From Pararhizobium capsulatum DSM 1112 (GTDB lineage Bacteria > Pseudomonadota > Alphaproteobacteria > Rhizobiales > Rhizobiaceae): a DNA stretch of 64,000 nt. The position numbers and the translations under genes were made by a program. Positions 27,299 through 35,219 of this stretch are shown piece after piece. Where the stretch lies: NCBI RefSeq assembly GCF_030814475.1, contig NZ_JAUSVF010000001.1, positions 1,757,001 to 1,821,000 of the forward strand. Reading direction: 5' to 3'. Under the pieces are notes generated by a model, which saw nothing but the letters and a program-made list of their open reading frames with translations, was not told the DNA's origin and searched no databases. Position 1 is the stretch's first letter. Each line of letters opens with the position of its first letter.

Positions 27299-27340
27299 AG
27301 GCCGGAAGCGTCGAAGGATGCGCCGGCCTTTTGTGTTTCT
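27299..27340 (+). terminator. Leader hairpin with T-rich tail ahead of the GTA-like cluster
   Basis: AGGCCGG (27299-27305) pairs with CCGGCCT (27323-27329) and is followed by TTTTGTGTTTCT. The structure looks like an intrinsic terminator lying between the putative promoter and the first gene, so it could act as an attenuator. Confidence 0.4.
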
Positions 27341-27383
27341 GCGGCGGGGCCTGGGTTCCCGAAGATTTTCAAGGACATCGGTG

Positions 27384-28028
27384 ATGACTACTGATCTGGA
27401 ATTCGATCCGGACGTCTTCGGCTATTGGCCGGCGGCGCCGGTCTATGATGGCGTGTGCGAAGACCGCTGGGAGTGGCTGGCTGACGTGGCCGGGCAGGTT
27501 GTGCTCGATACCAAGGCGCAGAGCGCGGGTTCCTCGCTCGATGAGCTGCAGGACATGCTGAACGGCATGACCAAGGAGCTGAAGCAGCAGCTGCAGCAGT
27601 TTCAGACGCTGCGGCAGGCGGCGAATGCGGCGCTTTCGGAAAATGGCGGCGAGATCGACCGCAAGGTGGTGCAGGCGGATGCCAAGGCGAGCCTCGAGGC
27701 GATGTCGCTTCTGATCCGGACGCTCGAAAAGATCGACAGCCTGCAAAGGACCATCGCCCATGACCGACGAGTTGAAGCCGAGGGGGCCGACGAAAGCCTC
27801 GATGCGCTCGTTGCTGAATTCGACACCCGTGTCGAGCAGCGGGCGGGAGAGCTTGCCCGGCTGCGGTGGAAAGGGGCTGGCAGCGGTGCTGCTGACGGAA
27901 GAGGTGACGTCGGACCGGATGGAAAGCCGCCCGATGCTGCTGAAGGCCAAGGCGGTGATGCAGAAGGCCAGGGAGATGGCCGCGCAGCACAGGAGTGGGA
28001 TGGAGACGATCAACGCGCAGTTGGGTGA
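27384..28028 (+). CDS. Candidate GTA small terminase (TerS-like, gp1 position), probably frameshifted
   Basis: The 214-residue frame starts at ATG 27384 with AAGGACAT upstream. The first 160 residues look well coded: MTTDLEFDPDVFGYWPAAPV, then a long helical coiled-coil part (LDELQDMLNGMTKELKQQLQ; ASLEAMSLLIRTLEKIDSLQ). The position directly before terminase large subunit and the helical make-up fit gp1 of the Rhodobacter GTA, which acts as TerS. From about 27871 the third-codon-position G bias that marks this cluster moves to the next frame (reading GLAAVLLTEEVTSDRMESRP), so one extra G in the GGGG run at 27871-27874 is likely. The last 53 residues given by this frame are then not authentic. 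Confidence 0.55.
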   Translation: MTTDLEFDPDVFGYWPAAPVYDGVCEDRWEWLADVAGQVVLDTKAQSAGSSLDELQDMLNGMTKELKQQLQQFQTLRQAANAALSENGGEIDRKVVQADAKASLEAMSLLIRTLEKIDSLQRTIAHDRRVEAEGADESLDALVAEFDTRVEQRAGELARLRWKGAGSGAADGRGDVGPDGKPPDAAEGQGGDAEGQGDGRAAQEWDGDDQRAVG

Positions 28029-28068
28029 GTCGGTTAAGGCGGGGCGGGTTCTGGGCGAGCGGCTGGTT

Positions 28069-28202
28069 CTCTCTTCTCCCCAGCGGGGAGAAGATGCCCG
28101 AAGGGCAGATGAGGGGGACTTTGCCGCATATTCCGAGCCAGCCGCCGCCTCATCCGGCCCTTCGGACCACCTTCTCCCCACTGGGGAGAAGAGGGAGCAA
28201 GA
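28069..28202. repeat. RIME-type palindromic element between terS-like and terL genes
   Basis: Two palindromes, CTTCTCCCC-AGC-GGGGAGAAG (28073-28093) and CTTCTCCCCACTGGGGAGAAG (28171-28191), frame a GGGCAGATGAGGGGG ... CCTCATCCGGCCCTTCGG body. This is the Rhizobium-specific intergenic mosaic element type. Related copies in this window lie at 29611, 39175 and 45160. Confidence 0.8.
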
Positions 28203-28424
28203 CGCGGATGCCGTTGTCTGCGAGACGAGCGTTTCTGTGGTGGGAGACGATAAAGGCTGCCTGACCGGTGTTGGAGACAGTGGCGCGGTAGATAATGCAG
28301 ACGGCAGAAGCCATTCGACGCAAATGACGAGCGCCTCAAGGAGGGCAAGCTCTACCGGCGTGTTCTCTCCGACTGGCGCCTGAGCGGGCGGCTGGAGCAG
28401 AGGGCGCCGGATGGCGACTGGCGG

Positions 28425-29588
28425 GTGTGGCTGCTGATGGGCGGGCGCGGGTCGGGCAAGACGCGGGCCGGCGCCGAATGGGTGCACGGACTGGCGACAA
28501 TGCCGGGCTTGCGGCCGGGCTTGCGGATTGCGCTGGTGGCGGAAACGCTGGGCGATGCGCGCGAGGTGATGATTGACGGAATTTCCGGGATTTGCCGGAT
28601 TGCGCGGCGCAACCGGCCGGATTTTGAGGCCTCGCGGAAACGTCTGGTCTGGCCGAACGGAACGGTGGCGCAGATATTTTCCTCCGAGGACCCGGAAAGC
28701 CTGCGCGGGCCGCAATTCGACTATGCCTGGGCGGACGAGGTGGGAAAATGGCGTCATCCGCAGGAGACGTTCGACATGCTGCAGTTCGGTCTGCGGTTGG
28801 GTGCCGATCCGCGGCTCCTGATTACGACGACGCCGCGACCCTTGCCGCTTTTGAAGGCGCTGATGGCCGAGCCGACGACGGCGACTCGGCGTATTCGTAC
28901 ACTCGACAATGCTGACAATCTCGCGCCGGGGTTTCTTGAGGCGATGGCCGGGCGCTATGGCGGCACGCGGCTTGGCCGGCAGGAGCTGGACGGCGAAATG
29001 ATCGCCGACCGGGACGATGCACTCTGGTCGCGCGCGGCGATAGAAGCATTGACGATACGCGGGGCGCTTGGCGAGGCCGGGCCGTTGCAACGGATCGTCG
29101 TGGCAGTCGATCCACCTGCGGGGATCGGAGCCATGTCCTGCTGCGGCATTGTCGTGGCGGGGCTTGACCGGACGGGGCGGGCGGTGGTGCTTGCCGATTG
29201 TTCCATCGAAGGGGCGAGCCCGGCTGGCTGGGGTGCCGCCGTGGTGCGCGCCTATCGCCGGTTCGATGCGGACCGGGTGGTGGTCGAGGTGAACCAGGGA
29301 GGCGAGATGGTTTCGGCGGTGCTGAAGGGGATCGACGCGGGATTGCCGGTCAGCGCTGTCCGGGCGACGCGGGGCAAGTGGCTGCGGGCGGAACCGATCG
29401 CAGCGCTCTATGAGCAGGGGCGGGTGGTGCACGCAGGTGCTTTTGCGGCTTTGGTCGATCAGATGTGCGATTTCGGGCCGGACGGGCTGTCGAACGGACG
29501 CTCGCCCGACAGGCTGGACGCGCTGGTCTGGGCGCTGACGGCGCTGATGCTGGAAGGAAACGGCGAGCCGCGGGTGCGGCGGATTTGA
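28425..29588 (+). CDS. terL: GTA/phage terminase large subunit (TerL), N-terminus frameshifted
   Basis: The DNA-packaging motor (RcGTA gp2 equivalent). Walker A is in LLMGGRGSGKTRAGAEWVHG, Walker B in QFDYAWADEVGKWR, and the nuclease domain has VAVDPPAG and NGRSPDRLDALVWALTAL with the final Asp. The first in-frame start, GTG 28425, comes after clear family sequence: NDERLKEGKLYRRVLSDWRL is encoded in the same frame from about 28323 but has no start. An ATG at 28295 (MQTAEAIRRK) lies in another frame and stops at TGA 28325. One extra A in AAA (28322-28324) would join them into one protein of about 430 residues. Without the join, about 43 N-terminal residues are lost. Confidence 0.85.
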   Translation: MWLLMGGRGSGKTRAGAEWVHGLATMPGLRPGLRIALVAETLGDAREVMIDGISGICRIARRNRPDFEASRKRLVWPNGTVAQIFSSEDPESLRGPQFDYAWADEVGKWRHPQETFDMLQFGLRLGADPRLLITTTPRPLPLLKALMAEPTTATRRIRTLDNADNLAPGFLEAMAGRYGGTRLGRQELDGEMIADRDDALWSRAAIEALTIRGALGEAGPLQRIVVAVDPPAGIGAMSCCGIVVAGLDRTGRAVVLADCSIEGASPAGWGAAVVRAYRRFDADRVVVEVNQGGEMVSAVLKGIDAGLPVSAVRATRGKWLRAEPIAALYEQGRVVHAGAFAALVDQMCDFGPDGLSNGRSPDRLDALVWALTALMLEGNGEPRVRRI

Positions 29589-29610
29589 TACGAAGGATCG
29601 AGCGCGGCCG

Positions 29611-29755
29611 TAGGGTTCTTCCCCTTCTCCCCAGCAGGGGAGAAGTGCCGAGTGTAGGAAGACGATGAAGGGAATACTCCGCGAACTGAGAGACGCCGGC
29701 CCCCTCATCCGGCCCTGCGGGCCACCTTCTCCCCGATGGGGAGAAGAGGGAGCCA
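29611..29755. repeat. RIME-type palindromic element after terL
   Basis: CTTCTCCCCAGCAGGGGAGAAG (given as arms at 29624-29645) and a second palindrome at 29726-29746 (CTTCTCCCC-GAT-GGGGAGAAG) flank a CCCCTCATCCGGCCCTGCGG body. Same family as the 28069 copy. Confidence 0.8.
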
Positions 29756-29781
29756 GCGGCTCGTCTGCGGGCAAGCTCTTA

Positions 29782-29904
29782 TTATTCGGCGGGTTGTTTG
29801 CGAGCGGGCTTTTCTTCGACGGCGCCTTCACGGATCTGTCGCCATTCGTTTTCGAAGCGGTCGAACAGTTCTCGGGATATGGTCCAGGAGACAGGTTTGG
29901 ACAT
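29782..29904 (-). CDS. Tiny protein A (40 aa), paralogue of the 30012-30161 product
   Basis: ATG 29902-29904 has GGGAG seven bases upstream on the minus strand. The product is MSKPVSWTISRELFDRFENE followed by WRQIREGAVEEKPARKQPAE. It shares the core FDRFExEWRQxRxG with the second small gene 107 bases away. The core predicts an amphipathic helix and the tail is Lys/Pro/Glu-rich. Codon choice is ordinary for the genome, not the G-ending style of the surrounding GTA genes. It lies opposite to the cluster between terL and portal. Function unknown; I recognise no family. Confidence 0.6.
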   Translation of the reverse strand: MSKPVSWTISRELFDRFENEWRQIREGAVEEKPARKQPAE

Positions 29905-30011
29905 GGCGATACTCCCTGGTTTTTTGATGAATCCTTACGTGGCCACAAATGGACCGGGCAAAAAACGTATCGGGACGGAAATGGTTCCCGTCCGATGCGT
30001 CTTCCGTTGGG

Positions 30012-30161
30012 TCAACGCTTGTCGGGGGTGGAGAAGGCGGATTTCGGCGCTTCAGCCGAGCCGGCGCGCATCTGTCGCCATTCGCTTTCGAAGCGGTCAA
30101 CGAGGTGTTGGGGCATGGTGGCGGCGGTGTTTTCCGACTGGGTTTTGCCAGTGTTCTGCAT
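30012..30161 (-). CDS. Tiny protein B (49 aa), paralogue of the 29782-29904 product
   Basis: ATG 30159-30161 is preceded by GGAGGAG with a seven-base gap, the strongest RBS of the region. The product is MQNTGKTQSENTAATMPQHL followed by VDRFESEWRQMRAGSAEAPK and a nine-residue tail. The VDRFESEWRQMRAG core is alike in 10 of 14 residues to LFDRFENEWRQIREG of protein A. It is likely transcribed leftward from the AT-rich stretch at 30230-30300, with protein A behind it. Function unknown. Confidence 0.62.
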   Translation of the reverse strand: MQNTGKTQSENTAATMPQHLVDRFESEWRQMRAGSAEAPKSAFSTPDKR

Positions 30162-30658
30162 GCAGCATCTCCTCCAAGAGAAACAATGTCATATTGCTGC
30201 AACGTTCCTCTCACATCTCGAATCCGAAGTAAATCAGGGCATTAAACAGTTTAAACGATTGAAATTGATTAAATCGATTAGAACACTTCGCATGGTTAAG
30301 GTGGGAGCGGGAGTATCCACAGAAGGGTTGTTGGGTTTAGGAGCAATATCCCGGTCTCTATCACTTCGCTGTATCTCCACCTCAAAAAGGCATCATACAA
30401 GCGAGCGATATACCCCTCCTTTGACAGGGCTGTCCGGCGAGAGGTGTTCCTGGTCGCGAAAACATGCGGGTGGGCTACACGGTTTGTACTGAGGCCCGGT
30501 CTGCCTCTTCTCCCTAGTGGGGGGAAGGTGGCACGCAGCGCCGCATGAGGGAGCGGCTTGCTCCGAATTTGCGGCAAACCTCATCGTAGGCTCGCATGCG
30601 CTCGGCACTTTTCCACGCTGGAGAGAAGTGGACGTTTGAATTGAAGGAAGGATCGGCG
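30162..30658. other. Gene-free interval before the portal gene with diverged RIME
   Basis: 30230-30300 is AT-rich with repeated GATTAAA/GATTGAAA words and probably carries the promoter of the tiny genes. 30505-30630 is a worn RIME copy (CTCTTCTCCCTAGTGGGGGG, then CATGAGGGAGCGGCTTGCTC). No further gene is convincing. Confidence 0.45.
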
Positions 30659-31798
30659 ATGAAAAATCCGTTGCGGGCGATATTCCGGCGGACTGAGGTG
30701 GTGCGCGAGATGAAGGCTGCCGGGTTCGTGGCGGTGGCGCATGAGGCGGCGGCGCATTGGACGGGGCGGTCCTACCGGGCCTTGTCGGAGCAGGGATATC
30801 AGCGCAATCCGGTTGCCTATCGGGCGGTGAGGATGATCGCCGAGGCGTCAGCGGCAGTGCCGTTGCTGCTTTACGATGGCGATGAGGAGATTGCGGATCA
30901 TCCGGCGCTTTCGTTGCTGGCGCGGCCGAACGGGCAGATGGCGGGGGCGGATTTTCTGGAGGCGCTTTACGGGCACCTGCTGCTGTCCGGCAATGCCTAT
31001 GTCGAGGCGGCGAGGATCGGGGCAGAACCGCGGGAGCTGCATCTGCTGCGGCCGGATCGAGTGCGGATTCTGGAAGATCGCGACGGGTGGCCGGAAGCCT
31101 ATGAGTATCGGATCGGCAGTCGTGCCCGGCGGTTTCCGGCGGGGCCGGGCGGGCTTCTGCACCTGAAGCTGTTTCATCCGCTGGATGATCATCTGGGCTT
31201 TCCGCCGCTGGCGGCGGCGCAGATGGCGCTCGATCTTTCCAATGCGGCGGCGACCTGGAACAAGGCGCTGCTCGACAATTCGGCCCGGCCTTCCGGCGCG
31301 CTGGTCTACCAGCCGAAGGAAGGGGGCAATCTTTCGGCCGACCAGTATGACCGGCTGAAGAGCGAGCTGGAGGAGGGATACTCCGGCACGACGCGGGCGG
31401 GACGGCCGCTGCTGCTCGAAGGCGGGCTCGACTGGAAGGCGATGGGGCTTTCGCCGAAGGACATGGATTTCGTCGAGGCGAAGAATGGGGGGGCGCGTGA
31501 TATCGCGCTCGCCTTCGGCGTGCCGCCGATGCTGATCGGCATTCCCGGCGACAACACCTATGCCAATTATCAGGAGGCCAATCGGGCCTTTTATCGGCTG
31601 ACGGTCTTGCCGCTGATTTTGCGGACGGCGGCGGCGCTTTCGGGGTGGCTGTCCGATCTCTATGGCGAGGGGGTGGCGTTGCGGCCGGACCTGGACCAGG
31701 TGGCGGGGCTGACGGGCGAACGCAACGAGGTCTGGGCGCGGCTGAAGGATGCCGAGTTTCTGAGCGACGAGGAGAAGCGGCGGGCTGTGGGATATTGA
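30659..31798 (+). CDS. HK97-family portal protein (GTA gp3-like)
   Basis: A 379-residue phage portal protein (PF04860). ATG 30659 follows AAGGAAGG. Family landmarks are NPVAYRAVRMIAEASAAVPL, HPALSLLARPNGQMAGADFL, LHLKLFHPLDDHLGFPPLAA, and GVPPMLIGIPGDNTYANYQE. Portal forms the dodecameric ring at the capsid vertex through which DNA is packed and released. The frame is intact from start to stop and of normal length, in contrast to several neighbours. Confidence 0.93.
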   Translation: MKNPLRAIFRRTEVVREMKAAGFVAVAHEAAAHWTGRSYRALSEQGYQRNPVAYRAVRMIAEASAAVPLLLYDGDEEIADHPALSLLARPNGQMAGADFLEALYGHLLLSGNAYVEAARIGAEPRELHLLRPDRVRILEDRDGWPEAYEYRIGSRARRFPAGPGGLLHLKLFHPLDDHLGFPPLAAAQMALDLSNAAATWNKALLDNSARPSGALVYQPKEGGNLSADQYDRLKSELEEGYSGTTRAGRPLLLEGGLDWKAMGLSPKDMDFVEAKNGGARDIALAFGVPPMLIGIPGDNTYANYQEANRAFYRLTVLPLILRTAAALSGWLSDLYGEGVALRPDLDQVAGLTGERNEVWARLKDAEFLSDEEKRRAVGY

Positions 31799-32259
31799 GG
31801 GAATGCCGAGATTGCGGAGGGTTTACCCCCTCTGTCGGCTCCGCCGACATCTCCCACTCAAGGGGGGAGATTGTTCTTTTTCCTTGAAGGGGAGATGTCC
31901 GGAGGGACAGAGGGGGAATGCCGCAAATGCGGAGTTTGCCGCACCAGATAGTCGCTGATCGTGTTGCGCGCTCAGCACTTCTCCCCGATCGTGGAGAGGG
32001 AAGTTGCAGCGGCTCTTCTACTCCATAAAATCAGATGGTTAGCCCGGTATTGTGACTCAAGTCACCACCCAGCGGAATCAATCTGTGAAGGGCTTGAATC
32101 AAGTTGCGAGCGGATCGGCGCAAGGGATTCCAAAGATTCAGGAAAACGGATGGCTCACGCTGCGGCATGACCTTGCGAAAGGGGCAGCGGGCGAGTGGCC
32201 CTGGCGCTTGGCGTCGTGGGACCGGCTATGCGTTCATTCTAGGCGAGGAGGCTTAACAA
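31799..32259. repeat. Intergenic interval with a second palindromic repeat family
   Basis: 31821-31922 is a long imperfect palindrome: ACCCCCTCTGTCGGCTCCGC at one side and GGAGGGACAGAGGGGGAATG at the other, with TCTCCC/GGGAGA inner arms. A similar copy occurs at 45021-45145. A CTTCTCCCCGATCG half-RIME lies at 31978. From 32010 to 32250 no supported gene is seen; a 71-residue frame there lacks an RBS. Confidence 0.6.
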
Positions 32260-32583
32260 ATGGCTGACATCGGCAATGATCCCGGCCTGTGGGCCGCCAA
32301 TGCGCTGGGCGCCGCGGCAGGTGCTGCGGTGTCGCTGGTCTATATGCTGCCACGCAGCAAGCAGGAGGCGGTGTCGCGGTTTTTTACCGGCATGGCGTGC
32401 GGACTGATCTTCGGAGCGCCGACGGGCGTGTGGATCGTCGGGTGGCTCGGCATCGACGGGCGACTTTCCGGGAGCGAGATTCTTTTGAGCGGCTCGGCGG
32501 CGGCAAGCCTTTGTGCCTGGTGGGTGCTGGGCGCGACCTCGCGGATTGCGGCGCGGTTCGGCAAGGGCGAGCGTCGCTGGTGA
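32260..32583 (+). CDS. Small membrane protein of the GTA cluster (DUF6107-like)
   Basis: A 107-residue protein from ATG 32260 with GAGGAGG upstream. Three hydrophobic segments are visible: ALGAAAGAAVSLVYMLP, FFTGMACGLIFGAPTGVWIV and ILLSGSAAASLCAWWVLGAT. It stands where RcGTA has gp3.5, between portal and protease. I recall similar rhizobial GTA-associated proteins named DUF6107. Possible roles are holin-like or in particle assembly at the membrane; nothing in the sequence decides. Confidence 0.7.
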   Translation: MADIGNDPGLWAANALGAAAGAAVSLVYMLPRSKQEAVSRFFTGMACGLIFGAPTGVWIVGWLGIDGRLSGSEILLSGSAAASLCAWWVLGATSRIAARFGKGERRW

Positions 32584-32678
32584 ACTCACTGCCATATGGC
32601 ACCACATCTCCCCGCAAGGGGTGAAGTTACCTCGGCGCCGGGCGACAGCGCGGCGCATTTCCAAATATGGAGAGAGCA

Positions 32679-33251
32679 ATGACAACCGACGGCCTTCCGG
32701 TCTGGCGGACGAAGAAGTTTGCCAGTTTGAACAATGCCGGCGTCACCGGCGAAGGGCGGTTTTCCGGCTATGCCAGCATCTTCAGCGAGGTCGATCTCGG
32801 CAAGGATGCGATCGAACCGGGAGCTTTCGCGCAGTCGCTGATACGGCGTGGGGCAGGGGGCGTACGCATGTTGTTTCAGCATGACCCGGCCGAACCGCTC
32901 GGGACCTGGAAGACCATCCGCGAGGATGCGCGCGGGCTCTATGTCGAGGGGCTTCTGGCAGCCGGCGTGGAGCGGGCGCGCGAAGTGCACCAGCTGATGA
33001 AGAACGGAGCGCTCGACGGTCTTTCGATCGGCTTCCAGACAGTGAAGGCGCGCACCGACAAGGGGGGCGTCAGGCGCATTCTGGAGGCGGATCTCTGGGA
33101 GATCTCGATCGTGACCTTTCCGATGCTGCCGTCTGCCCGCGTCTCGAACGTGAAGAATGCGCGGTGGTTCCGCGACACGGAAACGGAGCTCGTGCGCAGC
33201 GTGCGCCGGGCTGCCCGAATGATGAAAACCCAAGGAAGGATATGCCGATGA
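32679..33251 (+). CDS. HK97-family prohead protease (GTA gp4-like)
   Basis: A 190-residue serine protease. ATG 32679 is chosen over 32667 because GGAGAGAG sits at the right distance. The peptidase U35 motifs are FSGYASIFSEVDLGKDAIEP, VRMLFQHDPAEPLGTWKTIR (catalytic His) and NGALDGLSIGFQTVKARTDK (catalytic Ser), with LWEISIVTFPMLPSARV after them. It cleaves the capsid N-terminal region during maturation. The stop overlaps the capsid gene start (ATGA). Confidence 0.93.
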   Translation: MTTDGLPVWRTKKFASLNNAGVTGEGRFSGYASIFSEVDLGKDAIEPGAFAQSLIRRGAGGVRMLFQHDPAEPLGTWKTIREDARGLYVEGLLAAGVERAREVHQLMKNGALDGLSIGFQTVKARTDKGGVRRILEADLWEISIVTFPMLPSARVSNVKNARWFRDTETELVRSVRRAARMMKTQGRICR

Positions 33252-34510
33252 CAGAGATAGCGACGAGCCCCCTGACCGTGGCGCCGGAAACCAAGCATGT
33301 GCCCGACACGATGGCGGCGGCCTTCGAGGACTTCATGGGCGCCTTCGAGGCGTTCAAGGATACCAATGACCGCAGGCTTTCGGAAATCGAGGGCAAGCTG
33401 ACCGCCGATGTCGTGACCCGCGAGAAGATGGACCGCATCTCGCGCACCATGGACGAGCAGAAGCGGGCGATGGACCAGATGGTGCTGAAGAGGGCACGTC
33501 CGGCGCTTGGCCGCGACGATGCGCTGTCGCCGAAGGCGGAGGAGCACAAGGCGGCGTTCGAGAGCTATATGCGCCGTGGTGACGAACATGCGCTCAGGGC
33601 ACTGGAGGCGAAGGCGTTTTCGATCGGCTCTGCCAGCGACGGCGGTTATCTCGTGCCGAACGAGACGGACAGCGAAATCGGTCGCAGGCTTTCGGTGCTA
33701 TCGCCGATCCGGTCTCTGGCGACCGTGCGGCAGGTTTCGGGTGCTGTGCTGAAGAAGCCCTTTGCGCTTGCCGGCATGGCGACGGGTTGGGTGGCGGAGA
33801 CGGCGGCGCGGCCGCAGACCACGACGCCGCAGCTGGCCGAACTCTCGTTTCCGACCATGGAGCTCTATGCCATGCCGGCGGCGACGGCGGCGCTGCTCGA
33901 CGATGCGGCGGTCGATATCGAAAGCTGGATTGCGTCCGAGGTCGACATCGCCTTTGGGGAGCAGGAGGGGACTGCCTTCGTTTCCGGCGATGGCACCAAC
34001 AAGCCGAAGGGGTTCCTGTCCTACACCAATGTTGCCGAGAGCAGCTGGAGCTGGGGTAATATCGGCTATGTCGCGACGGGGGCGGCAGCTGGCTTCAAGG
34101 CATCCGGGCCATCCGACACGCTGGTCGATACGATCTATACGCTGAAGGCGGGGCACCGGCAGAACGCGACCTTCGTGATGAACCGCAAGACACAGGCCGA
34201 GATCCGCAAGTTCAAGGATGCTGACGGCAATTATCTCTGGCGGCCGCCGGCAACGGCGGGGCAGCAGGCTTCACTGATGGGCTTCCCGATCGCCGAGGCC
34301 GAGGACATGCCGGATATCGCTGCAAACAGCTTCTCGATCGCCTTCGGCAATTTCGCGGCCGGCTATCTCGTGGTGGACCGGACAGGCGTGCGGGTGCTGC
34401 GCGATCCCTATTTGGCCAAGCCCTATGTGCTGTTCTACACGACCAAGCGCGTCGGCGGCGGGGTGCAGAATTTCGAGGCGATCAAGCTGGTGAAGTTTGC
34501 GACCTCTTGA
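33248..34510 (+). CDS. HK97-fold major capsid protein (GTA gp5-like)
   Basis: A 420-residue capsid protein; ATG 33248 is favoured by AAGGAAGG eight bases before it. Residues 20-100 are a coiled-coil scaffold (delta) domain, for example FEAFKDTNDRRLSEIEGKLT. The mature shell begins around AFSIGSASDGGYLVPNETDS. HK97 elements follow: LSPIRSLATVRQVSGAVLKK, FVSGDGTNKPKGFLSYTNVA and GFPIAEAEDMPDIAANSFSI. Intact. The protease encoded just upstream would remove the delta domain near residue 120 by analogy with RcGTA. Confidence 0.94.
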   Translation: MTEIATSPLTVAPETKHVPDTMAAAFEDFMGAFEAFKDTNDRRLSEIEGKLTADVVTREKMDRISRTMDEQKRAMDQMVLKRARPALGRDDALSPKAEEHKAAFESYMRRGDEHALRALEAKAFSIGSASDGGYLVPNETDSEIGRRLSVLSPIRSLATVRQVSGAVLKKPFALAGMATGWVAETAARPQTTTPQLAELSFPTMELYAMPAATAALLDDAAVDIESWIASEVDIAFGEQEGTAFVSGDGTNKPKGFLSYTNVAESSWSWGNIGYVATGAAAGFKASGPSDTLVDTIYTLKAGHRQNATFVMNRKTQAEIRKFKDADGNYLWRPPATAGQQASLMGFPIAEAEDMPDIAANSFSIAFGNFAAGYLVVDRTGVRVLRDPYLAKPYVLFYTTKRVGGGVQNFEAIKLVKFATS

Positions 34511-34647
34511 TCTTTTCCCGAAAGGCCCTTCTTTAGGAGGATCGAATGTAATCGGCTGCTGACCCTCCCTGTCGGCGGCCGCTTGGCGGACGCGGCCTCC
34601 CTCCCGCCGCGTCCGCCCTTCCTGTTCGATAGCGCGGAGAATTCCCC

Positions 34648-35217
34648 ATGACCATTGCCGAACTGACGCCGCCTGTGGGCGAGACGCTGACCCTTGCCGA
34701 GGTGAAGGCGCATCTGCGCCTCGACGGCAACACCGAAGACACCCTGCTTTCGGAGCTGATTTCCAGCGCCCGCCAACATCTGGAGCGCGAAACGGGGCTG
34801 GTGCTGATGGCGACCACCTTTCGCCTCTATCTCGACGACTGGCCGGACGGGCCGGTGATTCAGATTGCGAGACACCCGCTTCAAACGATTGATGCCATTA
34901 CGCTTTACGACGAGGCGGGCGATCCGTTCGAGGCCGATACCACCGGCATGGTGCTGGATGGGCGAGCGCATCCGGCCCGGCTGGTTCTGCCGCGGCGGGT
35001 GCGGCCAGGCCAGGCGCTGAACGGCATCGAGATCGATTTTACCGCCGGTTTCGGGGCAAGCGGCGCGGATGTGCCGGACACGCTGAAGCGGGCGATGCTG
35101 CTGCATATTGCCTTGCTCTACGAGTTTCGCGGGGCGGTTTCGCCGAAGGACCAGCCGGCGGCGGTGCCGGCCGGGTATGAGAGGCTGATCGCGCCCTTTC
35201 GTCGGCGAGGGCTTTGA
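34648..35217 (+). CDS. Head-tail connector protein (GTA gp6-like)
   Basis: A 189-residue adaptor of the phage gp6 / phiE125 gp8 type. It starts TIAELTPPVGETLTLAEVKA and contains LISSARQHLERETGLVLMAT and LKRAMLLHIALLYEFRGAVS, the helical bundle that docks on the portal. PAGYERLIAPFRRRGL is the usual end. 137 bases separate it from the capsid gene; this spacer holds no gene. Confidence 0.88.
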   Translation: MTIAELTPPVGETLTLAEVKAHLRLDGNTEDTLLSELISSARQHLERETGLVLMATTFRLYLDDWPDGPVIQIARHPLQTIDAITLYDEAGDPFEADTTGMVLDGRAHPARLVLPRRVRPGQALNGIEIDFTAGFGASGADVPDTLKRAMLLHIALLYEFRGAVSPKDQPAAVPAGYERLIAPFRRRGL

Positions 35218-35219
35218 CG

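Noticed and set aside
27760..28383. A 207-residue frame starting MTDELKPRGPTK
   Set aside because: Its beginning is antisense-like and overlaps the good frame of the TerS candidate; only 27871-28068 shows coding bias, explained by a frameshift. Its end is RIME.
27369..29948. An 859-residue open frame on the minus strand
   Set aside because: It is antisense to the TerS candidate and TerL, rich in Arg/Pro/His as expected from reversed GC-rich codons, crosses two RIMEs and has no family similarity.
29665..30492. A 275-residue plus-strand frame between TerL and portal
   Set aside because: It starts in a RIME and runs antisense through the two tiny genes; codon bias favours the minus strand there.
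32052..32267. A 71-residue frame before the small GTA membrane protein
   Set aside because: No RBS, no family, and it overlaps the well-supported start at 32260.
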